NCBI GenBank assembly: GCA_027257055.1
Contig: JAPVLO010000007.1
Span: 620,001-684,000 of the forward strand
Source of the DNA: Cephalopachus bancanus
Lineage: Eukaryota > Chordata > Mammalia > Primates > Tarsiidae
Reading direction: 5' to 3'
DNA: 64,000 nucleotides
Positions within the stretch are counted from its first letter, which is position 1, and each line of letters opens with the position of its first letter. Below, piece by piece: positions 60,629-64,000 of the stretch. Both the position numbers and the translations under genes were made by a program. The notes beneath the pieces were generated by a model. It was not told where the DNA came from, did no database searches, and saw only the letters and a program-made list of their open reading frames with translations.

Positions 60629-63600
60629 CACTCACTCTTTTCAGGGATTTGTGAGCTCCACAAACACGCTCACAGCCCCTGCCATGTTCAAGACCTGGAA
60701 ACACGGGTGAGTGAGACAGCGGCCCTCCCTTCAAGGAGTTCAGCCTCGAGGATGGCAGGCAGTCCTCATGGAGATTATAAGGAGATGTGGAAGACATTGT
60801 GGCTCACACAGGAGAAACCTCTATCCCAGCGCGGGGACGAGGGAGGGCAACCTGAAAGAGATAGCACCTGTGTCACATAAAGAATGAGTGGTAGTAAACT
60901 AAGCCCAAAGGGTTTGGAACAAGAGAAGCACCAGGCAGAGAGAGTTAGACTCTGTCCCGCGGGCACTGGGGAGCCACGGAGGTATTTTAACAAGGAAGGG
61001 AGGGAGGTGGCCAATGGTTCTCTTGCATCATGATCAATCTGACATTTAAATAGTCCATTTGATGATATCATAAATCAAAGGAAATTTAGGGTATAAACTA
61101 CAGGCAGATTAGGGAGAGGGCAGACCCAAGCTAAATGGGGAGAGACAGATCCCTGTCTGGATCTTGCTTCACTACTCACCAGCGGTGGCAAGTCACTGAT
61201 TCTCTGAGCCTCTGTTTGCTCATCTGTAAAGTGGGTTGGCATATGAGGAATGGGTAGGTCTGTACTCACCCCATCTCCCAGGTATATTGTTAATCCAGAA
61301 ATTAAGTAGCCAAATAATATGCACGAGACTATTAAGGTTAAAAAATGAGTCAAACAAGGCACACATTCATGTAAAATGCAGAAAAAATAGTTGGAAGGAT
61401 TCACACCAAACTGAGAACGGGCTAGTGCTGGTGAGGTAGAAGGAAACCAGATGGCAGCCCGAGGTTAAAGGAGATTTGGCTTTATCTGGAAAGTTCAAAT
61501 TTGTACAAAGAAAACATTCTCCCACTTCCTTGTGAATTTAACAATGAATTTTTAAAGAACCCAAGCAGCCTGGCAGAGGCTGGGTTCTCAATCACTGTTG
61601 TCTCTGCCCGCAGGCTTACACAGCATCTCTTCAGTTCCGCTGCCCAATGTACCCTTAATTCCAGCTCGAGCTTAAGGCCAGAGTTCATTCTGGCCCATTG
61701 TAGTCACTCAATAAACATTTGTGGGAGATCTTCTCTGAGGGTTCAGTGGATCTCTTGGAAGTGGACTATAGGTTCCTTTAATTTGATGAGATCTGGCTCA
61801 TTCAGAGCCGTGTGGCTATAGACTATTCCTTTAATTAAGTAATTAGTTGACACAAACAAAAAATAAATTTCACAAAAGCAAATTCCATTTTGATAACTCT
61901 GATTTAGGCCAAATGAGAGTTCTTAATGACCTTGTGGGTGAGGGCAGAAAGAATGGTGATCTTTCATTGACTTTGAATATGAGCAGTGGTGGCGTCACTC
62001 TTCCAGTTTAGCTGATGTCCGGGTCCTGTACACATAACACCTAACACGCTTCCTGGGGCTCGGGTGAGGACATGTTGAATTTAATCCACTTGGGAAGCCC
62101 AGTCCAGGGTCTGCTAAAAAAGGTAGCAGTTGTATAAAGGTGAGGGTATGTGAAAAGGGGAGGAAATTAACTCAGTGGGAGGAGAGTTCTTGGTGGTTGT
62201 TCTCCCCTCGAGGAACCAGTAAGGAGTTGCCCAGATGGGGGCGCGGCCCAGAGTAGGGAGGAAGCTGCACCAGGACCACAGAACCAGCACGTGACCCTCC
62301 AACCACCTCAGAGAGTGGGCACTCCATTTTGCCAAGGAAGAAACTGAGGTTGGAGTGGGGAACGGGGCATCTCCAAGGTGACTGAGCCAGGAATTGACTG
62401 GGCTCAGCTTAGGCTCCTGAACCGTGGCCCAAAGCTCTCTCACCCTGACGCCACCTCTCATCCTGCAGCTCTTGGAGTTATAGCCAGTCAGCTTTTCAAT
62501 TGTCTTTCTCCAACTGAGGTACCTTGGAAAGTGTGAATCTGGCTGGAGCCACTTGGAACACATTATCATTATTGGGCTTATTTATATGTATTATTATTTA
62601 TGGAGTGATAAGCATTTATAGGTAGAGAGAGAGAGATTTCCTGTCTTGTTCACTGGTGTATCACCAACTTGTGAATGAATGAATGAATGCTAATCCTCGC
62701 AGATCTCCAGCCTACACATGAAGAGGCAGAGGCTCAGGGAAGTGCGGTGACTTAATTCCCTGACGCAGGACTCACCAGGAGTCATCAGGTCTCCCTTTTC
62801 CTTAGGAGAAGAAAGACCTTTTCTGTTTCCTCCTGAGTCAAGCCTGGCCTGTCACCCAGCCCATCACGGCCCTCCCTGAGGACGCACGGCACAGTCATCA
62901 CCCCGGAAAGCAGGCCCACCTGCCCCACGTCAGCTGCCAGCACATGGCGACGCCCACACACTGTGACACACTCATACTTGGGCCCCAGCCTCCCCAGGTC
63001 CAGCCAAGGAGGGAGGCTGGCAGAGGAGCCCAGTGTGGGGCAGAGCCCAGTGTGGGTCACACCCCACTGGGGAGCACAGGGGGATGGTGGGGCGCGGCTG
63101 CCTAGCCCCAAGCTCCAGGAAAGGGCCCAGGTGAACTCCAGGTGGGAAAGGGAGGTGGTGCTGTGGGAGGGAGCACTGCCCAGATGAGCATCTCAGATGA
63201 CAGGAGCACTCCAGATTTCTGAAAAGTGACCGGAGGACCACTACCTGCTTAAAACAAATACCGTCTTCCAGTGTGGACCAAATGCTGCGACCCTTGCATT
63301 CACCCTCCCCGGAGTTCTCCAGGGTGAGGGCACACTGCTTTCTTACTGCATACACGCCATGTGCCTGGTTCTATGCTAAGCTCTGCACCCCCAAGTCATT
63401 TAACTTTGAGACATGGGCATTACCAGCCCCAGTTCACTGAGGAACACACTGAGGCACAGAGTGGTTCAGTGGCTTGTCCAGATTCACACAGCCTGGAGAA
63501 CAGGGGAGTCGGGATGAGGCTAATGCCCAGGTCTAAATCAGTTCAAAGTACGTTAATTTATCATGAGCCTCTCAGGCAGAGGTCCAGTGAGGGCTTCTTG

Positions 63601-63870
63601 AAGGAGGAAAGGGTCAGACTGGTGGGTCTCAAGCAAGAGCCAAGATGGGAACGTACCTTGCAAGGGAACTTGACACTTCTAGATGTCTCTGGATTCAGAG
63701 ACAGAGTGAGGACGCACGAAGGAGGGAGGAGGGGGTGCTCAGAAAGAGTCAAGGAACTGAGGTCTCCTCACTAGCACCCAAAATACTGGAAAGTTGCCTC
63801 TGGGGACTAGCGAACAAGCGGGCTCCTACACAGCCGAGGGGAGTTGCTAGGCACTTCATATAAAATGGAA
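60629..63870. other. Unique sequence with L2 and MIR remnants
   Basis: L2-like text lies at about 60640-61040 ('ggtttggaacaagagaag...gggcactggggagccacggaggtattttaac'). MIR-like text lies at 61150-61240, 62330-62400, 62690-62770 and 63355-63530. Short (ga)n and (gaat)n runs lie at 62620-62690. No exon is recognised. Confidence 0.45.
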
Positions 63871-64000
63871 ACAGTCCAAGCGCGGGGACTCCCGCCTGTC
63901 ACTCCAGCACTTTGGGAGGCCAAGGCGGGAGGATCGCTTGAGCCCAGGATTTTGAGGCCAGCCTGGGCAACACAGCCTGACCTCCTCTCTAAAAAAAATT
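63871..64000 (+). mobile_element. Alu, cut by the window end
   Basis: Left arm only: 'agtccaagcgcggggactcccgcctgtcactccagcac...cctctctaaaaaaaatt'. The remainder lies beyond 64000. Confidence 0.85.

Noticed and set aside
60630..64000. First exon of ERGIC1 near the right edge
   Set aside because: Human synteny would place ERGIC1 on this side, but no frame here resembles its N terminus. It probably lies beyond the window.

Overview
The window reads as a primate chromosome region holding one protein-coding gene in a repeat-dense intergenic landscape. It is primate because dozens of full-length or partial dimeric Alu elements occur on both strands. It is probably not human. The only gene, DUSP1, differs at a handful of residues from the human protein as I remember it. 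The youngest Alus also carry a run of shared features ('acaataaatcaaaaattagc', 'gcccgcgggttcgagacccgc', 'gtgagactccaactc') that I do not recognise from human subfamilies. A tarsier, or else a strepsirrhine, is my best guess, held loosely.

Region by region. Positions 1-9500 are a stack of L1, L2, MIR, LTR and Alu fossils. Positions 9525-12800 are mostly unique sequence downstream of DUSP1, with a candidate regulatory patch near 10.37-10.56 kb that holds an RFX-type X-box. Positions 12805-15822 are DUSP1 on the minus strand. It has four exons and 1104 coding bases encoding 367 residues, all splice sites are canonical, the 3'UTR has AU-rich nonamers and an AATAAA signal, and the TATA/CRE/E-box promoter lies inside a CpG island (about 15.1-16.75 kb). 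From 16.75 to 56 kb I find no further gene. This part holds unique sequence alternating with Alus, L1 blocks (23.1-27.4 kb and 50.6-52.9 kb forward, 45.1-45.6 kb reverse), MaLR-type LTRs, and two hAT DNA-transposon fossils. One of the hAT fossils still shows the transposase dimerisation motif and is split by a young Alu.

Positions 56034-60623 are a complete LTR-to-LTR endogenous retrovirus flanked by a perfect 5-bp duplication (ccagt). Its two 361/362-bp LTRs differ by three substitutions and one single-base indel, so it is young. Its interior is nevertheless broken and atypical. It has a primer-binding site resembling the tRNA-His type, a diverged tandem duplication of the R/U5-leader region, frameshifted gag and protease remnants, and no recognisable reverse transcriptase or integrase. 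After these comes an A+T-rich stretch that includes what looks like a 5'-inverted L1 fragment. This mismatch between young LTRs and an old, chimeric interior is the most interesting object here. Positions 60630-63870 are unique sequence with L2/MIR remnants, and an Alu runs off the right edge.

Functionally the window is DUSP1 plus its cis-regulatory surroundings. DUSP1 is an immediate-early MAP-kinase phosphatase. Its cAMP/E-box promoter and ARE-bearing 3'UTR fit a rapidly induced, rapidly degraded transcript. In human, ERGIC1 and NEURL1B lie on either side of DUSP1; no exon of either was recognised here.
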